A program made the translations under genes and the position numbers. Positions 42,220 to 50,964 of a stretch of 64,000 nt of DNA are shown piece by piece. This DNA comes from Bacteroidales bacterium 52_46 (lineage in GTDB: Bacteria; Bacteroidota; Bacteroidia; Bacteroidales; Muribaculaceae). The stretch covers positions 1-64,000 of the forward strand of contig MNQK01000031.1 of NCBI GenBank assembly GCA_001915385.1, written 5' to 3'. Positions within the stretch are counted from its first letter, which is position 1. Each line of letters begins with the position of its first letter. The notes under the pieces were generated by a model, which saw only the letters and a list, made by a program, of their open reading frames with translations, had not been told where the DNA came from and did not search any database.

Positions 42220-43590
42220 ATGATAATCCCGTTGATTTTTCTGAGCGTGATGCTTGTGGCATCACTCATTGTAACAGCAATCACTCTGCACCGGCACATA
42301 ACGCTGAAAAGCGAGCTCGCAAGTCTGAGCGAACGCGAGAAAGCCGCCAACGAGCGGGCGGCACTCACTGAAGCCTCGGCCGCAGAGCGCATAGCGCATG
42401 CCGAAAACTCCGCCGCCGAACGCATCAGACAGATTGAGAAAGATGCCGGCGAACGCATACGACAGGCCGAAGCTGCCTCCGGCAAGGAATTCGAGCGTAT
42501 GCTCAGCGACAGCGAGAAGCATTTCAGACTCATCGCCAACGAAGTCCTGACAAACAGCACCGACCGGTTGCGCCAGCAAAGCGAGCAGCAACTCAAGGAC
42601 ATACTCACTCCCCTGCGCGAAAATATCGATTCATTCCGCAAAAAAGTGGAGGATACCTACAACAATGAGGCACGCGAACGGTTCTCCCTCCAGCAAAGCC
42701 TGCGCGAAATGATGGAACTCAACCGCAGCATCGGCAAGGAAGCGAAAGACCTCGCCGATGCCTTGCGCGGCAACAGCAAGGTACAGGGCGACTGGGGCGA
42801 GATGATACTTGAAACGATACTCGAAAAATCGGGACTGAAACGCGACATACACTTCCACGTACAGCTCACCACCGACGACAACGGCACCATACTGCGCGAC
42901 GCACAGGGCCACGGACTGCGTCCCGACGTCGTGGTCGACTTCCCGGACGGACGCTGCATAGTCATCGACTCAAAAGTGTCGCTCACCGCATATATAAATA
43001 TGGTTAACGCCACCGATACCGCCGAGGCCGAGCAATATGCCCACCGCCATCTGAATTCAGTCAAAGCGCATATAAAGGAACTCGCAGGGAAAAACTATCA
43101 GGACTATGTAGGCTCCAAATCGACCGACTTCGTGATGATGTTCATACCCAACGAAGGCGCGTATCTCGCCGCCATGAACCTCGACCCGATGCTTTGGCAG
43201 GAGGCCTACGACCGCCGCGTCATCATCATATCCCCCACCCATCTCATATCGGCCGTGCGCCTCATCGAGCAATTATGGCGTCAGGACGACATGAAACGCA
43301 ATGTAATAGAGATTGCGACCGAAAGCGGCAAGATGTATGACAAGTTTGTTGGCTTTGTCGACGATATGGGTAAGATAGGACGTGGAATCGAGCAGACTCA
43401 GAACGCATACGACAGCGCGATAAAGAAGCTGCGCAGTGGAACGGGCAATCTCATCACACGTGCCGAAAATCTGCGGAAACTCGGCGCCAAGGCAAGCAAA
43501 CGCCTCGCCATGACAGCGCTCGATGAGGAAAACGCCGATACGGCTGAAAATTCAGACAGCCCGGCGCAGCTTCCTGATGCAGACAAATAA
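42220..43590 (+). CDS. rmuC: DNA recombination protein RmuC
   Basis: The chosen ATG at 42220 begins with the membrane anchor MIIPLIFLSVMLVASLIVTAI; the open frame starts 60 nt earlier but that part overlaps a promoter box. A long Ala/Glu/Arg coiled coil (residues 35-180) leads to the RmuC domain. That domain has VQGDWGEMILETILEKSGL, a nuclease-like core PDVVVDFPDGRCIVIDSKVSLTAY, and FVMMFIPNEGAY. RmuC proteins limit inversions and other rearrangements, and the DSK region is typical of a PD-(D/E)xK nuclease fold. A hairpin terminator follows. Confidence 0.95.
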   Translation: MIIPLIFLSVMLVASLIVTAITLHRHITLKSELASLSEREKAANERAALTEASAAERIAHAENSAAERIRQIEKDAGERIRQAEAASGKEFERMLSDSEKHFRLIANEVLTNSTDRLRQQSEQQLKDILTPLRENIDSFRKKVEDTYNNEARERFSLQQSLREMMELNRSIGKEAKDLADALRGNSKVQGDWGEMILETILEKSGLKRDIHFHVQLTTDDNGTILRDAQGHGLRPDVVVDFPDGRCIVIDSKVSLTAYINMVNATDTAEAEQYAHRHLNSVKAHIKELAGKNYQDYVGSKSTDFVMMFIPNEGAYLAAMNLDPMLWQEAYDRRVIIISPTHLISAVRLIEQLWRQDDMKRNVIEIATESGKMYDKFVGFVDDMGKIGRGIEQTQNAYDSAIKKLRSGTGNLITRAENLRKLGAKASKRLAMTALDEENADTAENSDSPAQLPDADK

Positions 43591-43599
43591 AAAAATCTA

Positions 43600-43613
43600 A
43601 GAGCTTGTCTAAA
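43600..43613 (+). repeat. Solo copy of the MITE-like element's terminal repeat
   Basis: AGAGCTTGTCTAAA is identical to the 14-bp outer end of the element at 17138-17329. No second end is found nearby, so this is a remnant or a site of partial deletion. Confidence 0.55.
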
Positions 43614-43620
43614 AAACTAC

Positions 43621-43656
43621 GGTGCCGTTTCCTCCGCAGCGGGAAGAAACGGCACC
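43621..43656 (+). terminator. Terminator hairpin after rmuC
   Basis: GGTGCCGTTTC (43621-43631) and GAAACGGCACC (43646-43656) form a perfect 11-bp stem. A T-run (TTTTATTTT) begins only some 15 nt later. It also lies downstream of the convergent sigma factor gene. Confidence 0.7.
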
Positions 43657-43766
43657 CATGATTTGCCCCTTTTATTTTCAATTACAGCTCTGAGAATCAG
43701 AGTGCAGAAGTGTGACGTGCGCTAAACCAAGCGGTTGGAAGGAGTACGGGACCCGTCACAAAAGCC

Positions 43767-44276
43767 TTAACGGGCCTTGTAGTCCTTAAGCATTTCCTGC
43801 AGGCGCTGGCGTGCAAAGAAGATGCGGCTTTTAACGGTACCGAGAGGAAGATTCATTTTCTCGGCGATTTCGTTGTACTTGTACCCGGCGACATGCATCG
43901 AGAACGGCACACGATATTCGTCAGAGAAAGAATTGATGGCTGAAGTGATTTCTTTAGCGGCAACCGATCCTTCGGGAGTCTCGAAACCTGACTCCTGCGG
44001 GAGGTTGAGATGATAAAGATCCTCTGTCTGGTCAATAACAGTAGCGGAGCGCACACATTTACGGTAATTGTTTATAAATATGTTACGCATAATGGTGAAT
44101 ACCCATCCTTTGAAATTGACATTCTCGACATATTTGTCCTCATTGTCGAGAGCCTTGAGTGTAGTGTCCTGCAACAGATCGTAAGCGTCATCTCTGTTTG
44201 ATGTCAGCAGGTAAGCAAAATTCAATAGGTTGCTTTGCAGACCTAAAAGCTTGGTTTGAAAATTCTTGGAGCTCAT
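43767..44276 (-). CDS. ECF-type RNA polymerase sigma factor
   Basis: The 169-residue protein has sigma region 2 (LLNFAYLLTSNRDDAYDLLQDTTLKAL; NFKGWVFTIMRNIFINNYRK) and region 4 (YRVPFSMHVAGYKYNEIAEKMNLPLGTVKSRIFFARQRL) joined by a short linker, the layout of group 4 sigma factors. No anti-sigma gene is adjacent, which is common for housekeeping-like ECF factors in Bacteroidetes. A promoter with good spacing (44340-44369) and a cluster of TGTAACA motifs lie upstream. Its regulon cannot be told from here. Confidence 0.95.
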   Translation of the reverse strand: MSSKNFQTKLLGLQSNLLNFAYLLTSNRDDAYDLLQDTTLKALDNEDKYVENVNFKGWVFTIMRNIFINNYRKCVRSATVIDQTEDLYHLNLPQESGFETPEGSVAAKEITSAINSFSDEYRVPFSMHVAGYKYNEIAEKMNLPLGTVKSRIFFARQRLQEMLKDYKAR

Positions 44277-44339
44277 AATTGATGTTTTTTACTTTAGGAA
44301 TAAATCATTAAATAGTCGCGTTGTGAATCAATCACACTG

Positions 44340-44369
44340 CAAATATACAACAAATTTTTAATATGCAAA
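44340..44369 (-). promoter_or_regulatory. Sigma factor gene promoter
   Basis: Minus-strand TTTG (44366-44369) and TATATTTG (44340-44347) are 18 nt apart, 64 nt before the start codon. Confidence 0.6.
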
Positions 44370-44473
44370 TATTTTTTAGATTATTTTTTGAAAAAATTTA
44401 GATTTTTTATTTTTACTTTATTTAATTACCTTATTATTAGATGTTTAGCTTATAAAAATTTTAGTTTCATTTT

Positions 44474-44620
44474 TGTTACAATTTAATATTTCATTTTGTA
44501 ACAACTGTTACTATCCGGCAACAATTATCACACAGTAATGCAATTGTAACAAAATCAGCCGTTTATGTCAGCCTCTTTTGAGACACCGCGTTGTATTCAC
44601 GCTGTAACATTCATGTAACA
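44474..44620. promoter_or_regulatory. Cluster of six TGTAACA/TGTTACA motifs
   Basis: TGTTACA at 44474-44480, TGTAACA at 44497-44503, TGTTAC at 44506-44511, and TGTAACA at 44545-44551, 44603-44609 and 44614-44620. They lie in the AT-rich 590-nt gap between the divergent sigma factor and dCMP deaminase genes. Such clustering suggests binding sites for a regulator, but the motif is short and AT-rich sequence favours it. The rest of the gap shows only the two promoters. Confidence 0.4.
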
Positions 44621-44861
44621 GATTTAACAAAAAAAATAGCGGGGCATTAAGAAGGTGCACATATCTCCACCCGGAAAAACCTTTGCCGGCATCAGTACAG
44701 CATCGGTCAAAAAAAAGAGCATGACGATTTTTTGGAGGGCACATGACAAAAAACATTTCTGTTTTCGGCAAAAACCGGCAGAAACCGGCGCAATTTGCAC
44801 AATTTAATCGAATGTTAAGATTATTTTTTATTAATGTGTAATATGTTGTTGGAAAATATTG

Positions 44862-44869
44862 TAATTTTG
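44862..44869 (+). promoter_or_regulatory. -7 box for the dCMP deaminase gene
   Basis: TAATTTTG, 24 nt before the ATG at 44893. It overlaps an in-frame GTG at 44869, which therefore cannot be the start. Confidence 0.6.
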
Positions 44870-44892
44870 TGCCGATATTTGCAAATATAATA

Positions 44893-45363
44893 ATGGACCA
44901 GCAACAAAAACAGGAGTTACTTGACAGCCGCTATCTGCGCATGGCAAAAATCTGGGCGGAAAACTCATATTGCCGCCGGCGTCGTGTCGGAGCAATAATA
45001 GTCAAGGACTCGATGATAATATCCGACGGTTTCAACGGAACTCCGTCAGGATTTGAAAATGTATGCGAGGATGAAAACGGCAGTACGAAAGCATACGTAT
45101 TGCATGCAGAAGCCAACGCCATAACAAAAGTGGCGCGCAGCAACAACTCAAGCGACGGCGCAACGCTTTATGTAACCGCATCTCCATGCATAGAATGCGC
45201 CAAACTCATAATACAGTCCGGCATCAAAAGGGTGGTATTTGACGAAATGTACAGGCTATGCGACGGAATCGACCTCTTGCGTCGCGCCGGCATCGAGACC
45301 ATACACCTTAACATTTCCGCAACGGATAAGAGCCGGTTCGACAATAAACCTGAGACAGAATAA
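44893..45363 (+). CDS. Deoxycytidylate deaminase-like zinc enzyme
   Basis: The protein of 156 residues (from ATG 44893) has the cytidine/deoxycytidylate deaminase zinc site: HAEANAI (His and catalytic Glu) and SPCIECAK (PCxxC). VGAIIVKDSMIISDGFNGTPSG is typical of dCMP deaminases (ComEB type), which supply dUMP for thymidylate synthesis. The first codons suggested by the open frame (from GTG 44869) overlap the promoter and are excluded. The S41 protease gene follows after 118 nt with no clear terminator. Confidence 0.92.
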   Translation: MDQQQKQELLDSRYLRMAKIWAENSYCRRRRVGAIIVKDSMIISDGFNGTPSGFENVCEDENGSTKAYVLHAEANAITKVARSNNSSDGATLYVTASPCIECAKLIIQSGIKRVVFDEMYRLCDGIDLLRRAGIETIHLNISATDKSRFDNKPETE

Positions 45364-45481
45364 GACGAAACTTCCGCCATATCCCCATTCACATACCCGC
45401 GGCACGGCTCGTGACGACACGGGACGCCCGACAGGAAGATAAAGCGACAAGGAAGGTACAATTTCCATAATACTATTATTA

Positions 45482-47131
45482 ATGAACAGACTCACAAAAG
45501 GATATATCTGGATACCGCTTGTAGCGGCCATGGCATTTGTAGGCGGCATCCTTGCCGGCACACTGCTGCATCATCAGGGCGGCCGTTCGGACGGCGAGAA
45601 GAAACTGAGCAATCTGCTCAACCTCATCGGCAACGAGTATGTCGACGTGGTCGACACAGATTCACTGATTGAAAAATCGCTGCCCCATCTGCTGTCAAGC
45701 CTCGACCCCCACTCGGTATATATTCCGGCGAAGGACCTCCAGATGGTCAACGAAGAGCTTGACGGCTCGTTCAGCGGGGTCGGAGTGCACTTCACCATCA
45801 ACAACGACACAATCAATGTGCTTGAGGCCACGAGCGGAGGCCCCGCCGAGCGTGTGGGCATAAAGGCCGGCGACCGCATCATAGCCGTCGACGGCGAGAA
45901 CGTGGCAGGAACCGGCATAACCAACGAGGAGGTGTTCAAACTCCTGCGCGGAGAACGGGGCTCTAACGTAAAACTGACAGTCAAGCGCAATAACACTCCG
46001 GCTCCGATAGATTTTGAAGTGACGCGCGGCGACATATCTGTCACCTCCATCGACGCCGACTACATCGTGGCCGACAGCATAGGATACATCAGGGTAAACA
46101 AATTCGGGCGTACCACCTACGACGAATTCTTCCAGGCGCTGTTCGCGCTGCGCGACGCCGGTGCAAAGGACTATATCGTGGACCTGAGAGGTAATACCGG
46201 CGGCCTGCTCGAGACCTCAGTGCTGATGGCCAACGAATTCCTTCCCCGCGGGCAGAAGATTGTAGAGACCAAGGGACGGCGCGCACAAGAGAACTCTACA
46301 GTAATCAGCGACGGTTACGGAGCTTTCAAGGACAGCCGCATCACCGTGCTCATCGACGAGACATCGGCAAGCTCAAGCGAAATCTTCGCCGGGGCAATCC
46401 AGGACAACGACCGCGGTCTCATAATCGGCCGGCGCTCATTCGGCAAAGGATTGGTGCAGAATCAGATTGACCTCCCCGACGGTTCGGCCGTACGACTCAC
46501 GGTAGCACGCTATTACACCCCTTCAGGACGATGCATACAAAAGGATTATTCCGACGCCGAGTCATACGAAAACGACCTTATAGACCGCTATTCGCGCGGA
46601 GAAGCGTTTGAAGCCGACTCCATAAAATTCGATGACACAAAGCAGTTCGTCACCATGCACGGGCGCAAGGTCTACGGAGGCGGAGGCATCACGCCCGACA
46701 TCTTTGTGCCCAACGACACTACCGGAATCACCAAATATTATATCAATGTGTTCAATCAGGGACTGCTGCAAAAATTCGCACTCGAATATGTCGACAACAA
46801 CCGCCCGAAACTCGAAGAAGCATTCGACGTCAACGAACTGATGTCGATGCTACCCGGTGACCTACAGCTGATACAGCAGTTTGTCAAGTTCACCAAGGAA
46901 CACGGAGTAAACACGCAGTGGTCATACATCAACATTTCGGCGCCTTTGATTGTTAATCAACTGAAAGCACTGATTGCCCGCGACATTCTCGGATTGAGCG
47001 CCTATTATGAAATCACAAATCTGATGGACACCACCGTGATGTCAGCTATCGAGCAGCTGCGCGCGGGAAAGGCCGATTTCCCGATTACCGACAGCAAAGA
47101 GGCCAAGGCATACCCTGCGGACAGACAATAG
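45482..47131 (+). CDS. S41 family carboxy-terminal processing protease
   Basis: This 549-residue exported protease has an N-terminal membrane anchor (residues 8-26) and a PDZ domain (about 80-170; DGSFSGVGVHFTINNDTINVLEA). The S41 catalytic core has the Ser in DETSASSSEIFAGAIQDN and the Lys in GRRSFGKGLVQ. It acts in the periplasm on C-termini of unfolded or precursor proteins. The length is normal for Bacteroidetes C-terminal processing proteases. The next gene, 5-formyl-THF cyclo-ligase, starts 44 nt later, as is common in this order. Confidence 0.96.
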   Translation: MNRLTKGYIWIPLVAAMAFVGGILAGTLLHHQGGRSDGEKKLSNLLNLIGNEYVDVVDTDSLIEKSLPHLLSSLDPHSVYIPAKDLQMVNEELDGSFSGVGVHFTINNDTINVLEATSGGPAERVGIKAGDRIIAVDGENVAGTGITNEEVFKLLRGERGSNVKLTVKRNNTPAPIDFEVTRGDISVTSIDADYIVADSIGYIRVNKFGRTTYDEFFQALFALRDAGAKDYIVDLRGNTGGLLETSVLMANEFLPRGQKIVETKGRRAQENSTVISDGYGAFKDSRITVLIDETSASSSEIFAGAIQDNDRGLIIGRRSFGKGLVQNQIDLPDGSAVRLTVARYYTPSGRCIQKDYSDAESYENDLIDRYSRGEAFEADSIKFDDTKQFVTMHGRKVYGGGGITPDIFVPNDTTGITKYYINVFNQGLLQKFALEYVDNNRPKLEEAFDVNELMSMLPGDLQLIQQFVKFTKEHGVNTQWSYINISAPLIVNQLKALIARDILGLSAYYEITNLMDTTVMSAIEQLRAGKADFPITDSKEAKAYPADRQ

Positions 47132-47175
47132 AAATCAAGCTGATTTCATCGGCCTCAGCATCAATACCATAAAAG

Positions 47176-47733
47176 ATGAAAAAAGAGGATATCAGGCGCT
47201 GGATAAAGGCGCGCAAATGCATACTTACCGACAGTGAGGCACTCGAGGCCGCCGACAGAGTATTCGCACAGCTTGAACGCACCGCCGCATTCATGCTCGC
47301 CGACAAGATTTTGATTTACCATTCGCTGCCTGACGAACTGTCGACACGTGCATTCCTCGACAGGTGGCACTCGCGCAAACAGTTTTACCTGCCGCGAGTC
47401 AATGGCGTCAATCTCGATATCCTCCCTTACGACAGCACCCGACTGCATATCGGTGCATTCAACATAGAGGAGCCTACCGGCGACGACGTGACCGACATCA
47501 ACGATATAGAGCTGATGGTTGTGCCCGGCATAGCATACGACCGTAACGGCAACCGCATCGGCCGCGGCAAAGGCTATTACGACCGTCTGCTCGCCGAGAC
47601 TCATGCCGTGAAAATAGGTGTAGGATACGACTTCCAGCTGATTGACGACGACATAGACGCCGAACCCCACGACGTGAAAGTCGACATCGTAATCACCGAA
47701 AGCCGCCACATCCCGGTCAAACGCAGAAGGTGA
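47176..47733 (+). CDS. 5-formyltetrahydrofolate cyclo-ligase
   Basis: The 185-residue protein has the ATP-binding C-terminal motif GRGKGYYDRLLAE and the preceding VVPGIAYDRNGNRIG segment of the family, plus an N-terminal Lys/Arg-rich helix. It turns 5-formyl-THF into 5,10-methenyl-THF using ATP, recycling this folate form. The gene lies 44 nt after the S41 protease gene and is probably co-transcribed with it. Confidence 0.95.
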   Translation: MKKEDIRRWIKARKCILTDSEALEAADRVFAQLERTAAFMLADKILIYHSLPDELSTRAFLDRWHSRKQFYLPRVNGVNLDILPYDSTRLHIGAFNIEEPTGDDVTDINDIELMVVPGIAYDRNGNRIGRGKGYYDRLLAETHAVKIGVGYDFQLIDDDIDAEPHDVKVDIVITESRHIPVKRRR

Positions 47734-47787
47734 CACAATACGTCACTGCTCAAAAACCATATATCATACCAATCATAAATCAGACCA

Positions 47788-48633
47788 ATGGATACATACT
47801 TTATTATTTCGACAGAAGGAGAACAAGTCGGCCCTATACCGGGAGAACAACTTATAAACCATGGCATCACCCCCAAGACATTGGTGTGGGGACAGAAAAT
47901 GAGCGGCTGGACACCGGCTGAAAATGTCCCGGAACTCGCCGCCATTTTCGCCGACAACGCTCAGCAAAACCCTGACATCGAAGTGGTCGCGGTAACAACG
48001 GAAAACGGAGACAGCCCCGAAGCGGAAACCGGGACTGAACAACCACTAAAAACAAAACATTCCACAGGACGGTACTGGGTTTTGATTGTTTTGCTCACGA
48101 TTGGAGTTATCGCGTTAGGCATCCTGTATTTCATGTCCCGCAATAAGTATGACAGAGATACCTCATCACTGCGCAACAATGTGAGCACATTGGAACAGGA
48201 ACGCGATAAGGCAGTATCCGATTTGACCGAATTCAAAAGTTCGGTAAGCAGCGTTTATCCGATAATCATAAACGACATTCAGATTGGGAATGTGAACAAA
48301 AACAACGAAGTTGATATAGATTTCGGCAAAAGCATACCGTCATACAAGACAATGTACCTTGAACCGCGCATTAAATATACTGGGCTGACCGACGGTACCA
48401 TAAACTTAAAGGTAAAGTGGTATTGCCCTGACGGAACAATAAGGCGTGGCTCATCGTCACCCGCCGGGTTTTCACAATCAGAATCGATATATATAAACGA
48501 AGGGGCAGACAATTCTGTCACTTTACAAGGTTGGGGTAATGAGAGCAGAGGCCACTGGGGCTCAGGCACACACCGAATTGAGATTTGGCACAACAATATA
48601 TGTCTGAAAGCCAAGGAATTCAACATACTTTAG
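47788..48633 (+). CDS. GYF_2-domain membrane protein
   Basis: Residues 3-55 form a GYF_2 (DUF4339) domain: YFIISTEGEQVGPIPGEQL and TLVWGQKMSGWTPAENVPEL. A linker, one membrane helix (about residues 94-113) and a coiled coil (120-150) precede a C-terminal beta-rich domain with an Ig-like look (IKYTGLTDGTINLKVKWYCPDG; HRIEIWHNN). GYF_2 domains are often fused to membrane proteins and bind proline-rich or other partners. The exact job is unknown. It stands 54 nt after the cyclo-ligase gene. Confidence 0.85.
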   Translation: MDTYFIISTEGEQVGPIPGEQLINHGITPKTLVWGQKMSGWTPAENVPELAAIFADNAQQNPDIEVVAVTTENGDSPEAETGTEQPLKTKHSTGRYWVLIVLLTIGVIALGILYFMSRNKYDRDTSSLRNNVSTLEQERDKAVSDLTEFKSSVSSVYPIIINDIQIGNVNKNNEVDIDFGKSIPSYKTMYLEPRIKYTGLTDGTINLKVKWYCPDGTIRRGSSSPAGFSQSESIYINEGADNSVTLQGWGNESRGHWGSGTHRIEIWHNNICLKAKEFNIL

Positions 48634-48677
48634 CAAACATTTGTCACCTGCTCCGCTAAAAATTCAGCCCATTTTTG

Positions 48678-48685
48678 TAACTTTG
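48678..48685 (+). promoter_or_regulatory. -7 box for the ABC-F gene
   Basis: TAACTTTG, 23 nt before the ATG at 48708. No clear -33 box at the usual distance. Confidence 0.55.
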
Positions 48686-48707
48686 CGGGTGATAAAAAAG
48701 ATTGTAG

Positions 48708-50684
48708 ATGATTTCGATACAGAACCTGTCGGTGGAGTTCAGTGCCCGCCCGCTATTCGACAATATCAATTATGTGATCAACAAGCGCGACAAGATCGCG
48801 CTGGTCGGCAAAAACGGCGCCGGCAAGTCCACCATGCTCAAAATCATAGCCGGACTCCAGCATCCCACCTCGGGACAGGTGGTCGTACCCGAGGGAGTCA
48901 CCATTGGGTACCTGCCACAGCAGATGGAGGTAAGCGACACGCTTACCGTGCTCGACGAAGTGCGCAAGGCATTCGGCCACATCGACGCGTTGCAGCGTGA
49001 ACTCGACGAGGTCAACGAGCGCATTGCGGCCACTACCGATTTCGAGAGCGATAAATATACCGACCTTATCGACCGCATGACATCGCTGTCGGAGCGTCTT
49101 GCCATCGAACAGAGCGAGAATGCCGACGCCGAAATCGAGAAGACGCTCAAAGGCCTCGGATTCACGAGAGAAGATTTCAACCGCCCCACTTCGGAGTTTT
49201 CCGGCGGCTGGCGCATGCGTATCGAGCTTGCCAAGATATTGCTTCAGCGACCCGATGTGCTGCTGCTCGACGAGCCGACCAACCATCTTGACATCGAGTC
49301 GATACAATGGCTCGAGCAATTCCTCGTGCAGAAAGCGAATATGGTGGTATTGGTGAGCCACGACCGCGCGTTCATCGACAATGTCACCAACCGCACAATT
49401 GAAATCACCCTCGGCAAGATTTACGACTACTCGGTCAATTACTCCAAATATGTAGTGCTTCGACAGGAACGCCTCGAACAGCAGATGCGTGCATTCCAGA
49501 ACCAGCAGAAGCAGATCAAGGATACCGAGGAATTCATCGAGCGGTTCCGCTACAAGGCCACCAAGGCCGTGCAGGTGCAGAGCCGCATGAAGCAGCTTGC
49601 CAAGATAGAGCGCATCGAAGTGGACGAAGTGGACACCTCGCATCTCAACCTGAAATTCCCGCCGGCACCGCGTTCGGGCGATTTCCCCGTCATCGCCGAC
49701 AATGTAGGGAAACGCTATGGAGAGCATCAGGTGTTTGACCACGCCACGTTTACAATAAAACGCGGTGAGAAAGTGGCATTTGTAGGCAAGAACGGCGAAG
49801 GGAAATCGACTCTCGTGAAATGCATAATGAACGAAATCCCGTTCACCGGCAACCTCAAAATCGGTCATAATGTAAAAATCGGATATTTCGCTCAGAATCA
49901 AGCATCGATGCTTGACGGAGAGATAAGCGTGTTCGACACAATCGACCGCGTTGCAGTAGGCGACATACGCACCAAGATACGTGATATACTGGGGGCGTTC
50001 ATGTTTGGCGGAGAGGCTTCCGACAAGAAGGTAAAAGTACTGTCAGGAGGCGAAAAAACACGTCTGGCAATGATACGCCTGCTTCTCGAACCGGTCAATC
50101 TGCTCATACTCGACGAGCCGACCAACCACCTCGACATGAAGACCAAAGATATTCTGAAACAGGCTATCAAGGATTTCGACGGAACGGTGATCGTAGTGAG
50201 CCACGACCGCGAATTTCTTGACGGGCTCGTGGAAAAGGTATATGAATTCGGCGGAGGGAAAGTGCGCGAATGCCTCGGCGGCATTTATGAATTTCTCGAA
50301 AAGAAGAAAATGGAATCCCTCCACGAATTAGAGGCGAACGCTCCCATGCGGCAACAGGAGAAAAAACAGGATGCAAAGCCTGCGCCAAAAGCAGCGGCAC
50401 AGCCGGCTCCCGAACAGCCGCAGACGGCACGCCGCATCAGCTACGCCGAGCAACGTGAAAAGCAGAAGCAGCTGAAACGCCTGCAGAAGAAAGTGGAGGA
50501 AGCGGAAGCGGAAATCAGCCGCATTGAAGGCGAGATTGCCGAAATCGAGCAGAAATTAGCCGCCGGAGATACCAATCCCGAACTATATACACTGCACGCA
50601 CAGCGCACCAAACAGCTTGAAAACGCCATGTCGCTATGGGAACTGGCATCAATGGATGTCGATGCCTTCAACAGCGAAGGGTAA
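48708..50684 (+). CDS. ABC-F family ATPase (ribosome-associated type)
   Basis: The protein of 658 residues carries two ABC domains with no membrane part. Domain 1 has Walker A GKNGAGKS, signature FSGGW and Walker B LLLDEPTNHLDIES. Domain 2 has GKNGEGKS, LSGGEKTRL and LILDEPTNHLDMKT. The inter-domain linker (about residues 245-315, rich in Gln, Arg and Lys) is the P-site tRNA interaction motif region of ABC-F proteins. The C-terminal tail is a Gln/Ala linker plus a coiled coil. ABC-F members act on the ribosome; antibiotic resistance cannot be told from sequence. Confidence 0.95.
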   Translation: MISIQNLSVEFSARPLFDNINYVINKRDKIALVGKNGAGKSTMLKIIAGLQHPTSGQVVVPEGVTIGYLPQQMEVSDTLTVLDEVRKAFGHIDALQRELDEVNERIAATTDFESDKYTDLIDRMTSLSERLAIEQSENADAEIEKTLKGLGFTREDFNRPTSEFSGGWRMRIELAKILLQRPDVLLLDEPTNHLDIESIQWLEQFLVQKANMVVLVSHDRAFIDNVTNRTIEITLGKIYDYSVNYSKYVVLRQERLEQQMRAFQNQQKQIKDTEEFIERFRYKATKAVQVQSRMKQLAKIERIEVDEVDTSHLNLKFPPAPRSGDFPVIADNVGKRYGEHQVFDHATFTIKRGEKVAFVGKNGEGKSTLVKCIMNEIPFTGNLKIGHNVKIGYFAQNQASMLDGEISVFDTIDRVAVGDIRTKIRDILGAFMFGGEASDKKVKVLSGGEKTRLAMIRLLLEPVNLLILDEPTNHLDMKTKDILKQAIKDFDGTVIVVSHDREFLDGLVEKVYEFGGGKVRECLGGIYEFLEKKKMESLHELEANAPMRQQEKKQDAKPAPKAAAQPAPEQPQTARRISYAEQREKQKQLKRLQKKVEEAEAEISRIEGEIAEIEQKLAAGDTNPELYTLHAQRTKQLENAMSLWELASMDVDAFNSEG

Positions 50685-50708
50685 AAATATGATTCATCAC
50701 TTGACATA

Positions 50709-50785
50709 CCGCGGTTGAAAACCGCGGCTACTATACGAAGCATTTTGAGAATCAACACGGTAGTAGCCGCGGTTTTTAACCGCGG
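50709..50785. repeat. Palindromic REP-like repeat
   Basis: Two 25-bp arms, 50709-50733 and 50761-50785, with one mismatch. Each arm is itself a small palindrome, CCGCGGTT(G/A)AAAACCGCGG, so the site is a nested inverted repeat. It lies in the gap between the ABC-F gene and dnaN and may also act as a terminator. Confidence 0.75.
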
Positions 50786-50853
50786 CATGAAACAATCGAG
50801 TTTTGCCACGACATAATTCAGGTAAAACAGCAAAATAATAAGGAGCGCGGGAG

Positions 50854-50884
50854 TTGCAAAAGCGATTTTTTTTTATTAAATTTG
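50854..50884 (+). promoter_or_regulatory. dnaN promoter
   Basis: TTG (50854-50856), 20 nt, then TAAATTTG (50877-50884). It faces dnaN with a leader of about 75 nt. Confidence 0.7.
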
Positions 50885-50964
50885 TAGGATAAACAGGCAT
50901 TATTTCCATGCTTGAAAGACTACTATATTAATCCTTTGGTAAACAAACAAATACACTCCATATT

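Noticed and set aside
44568..44771. 67-residue open frame in the gap upstream of the sigma factor gene
   Set aside because: No domain, no upstream signals, atypical composition; the gap looks regulatory.
48753..49901. 382-residue open frame opposite the ABC-F gene
   Set aside because: Antisense shadow of a well-supported ATPase; no recognisable motif.
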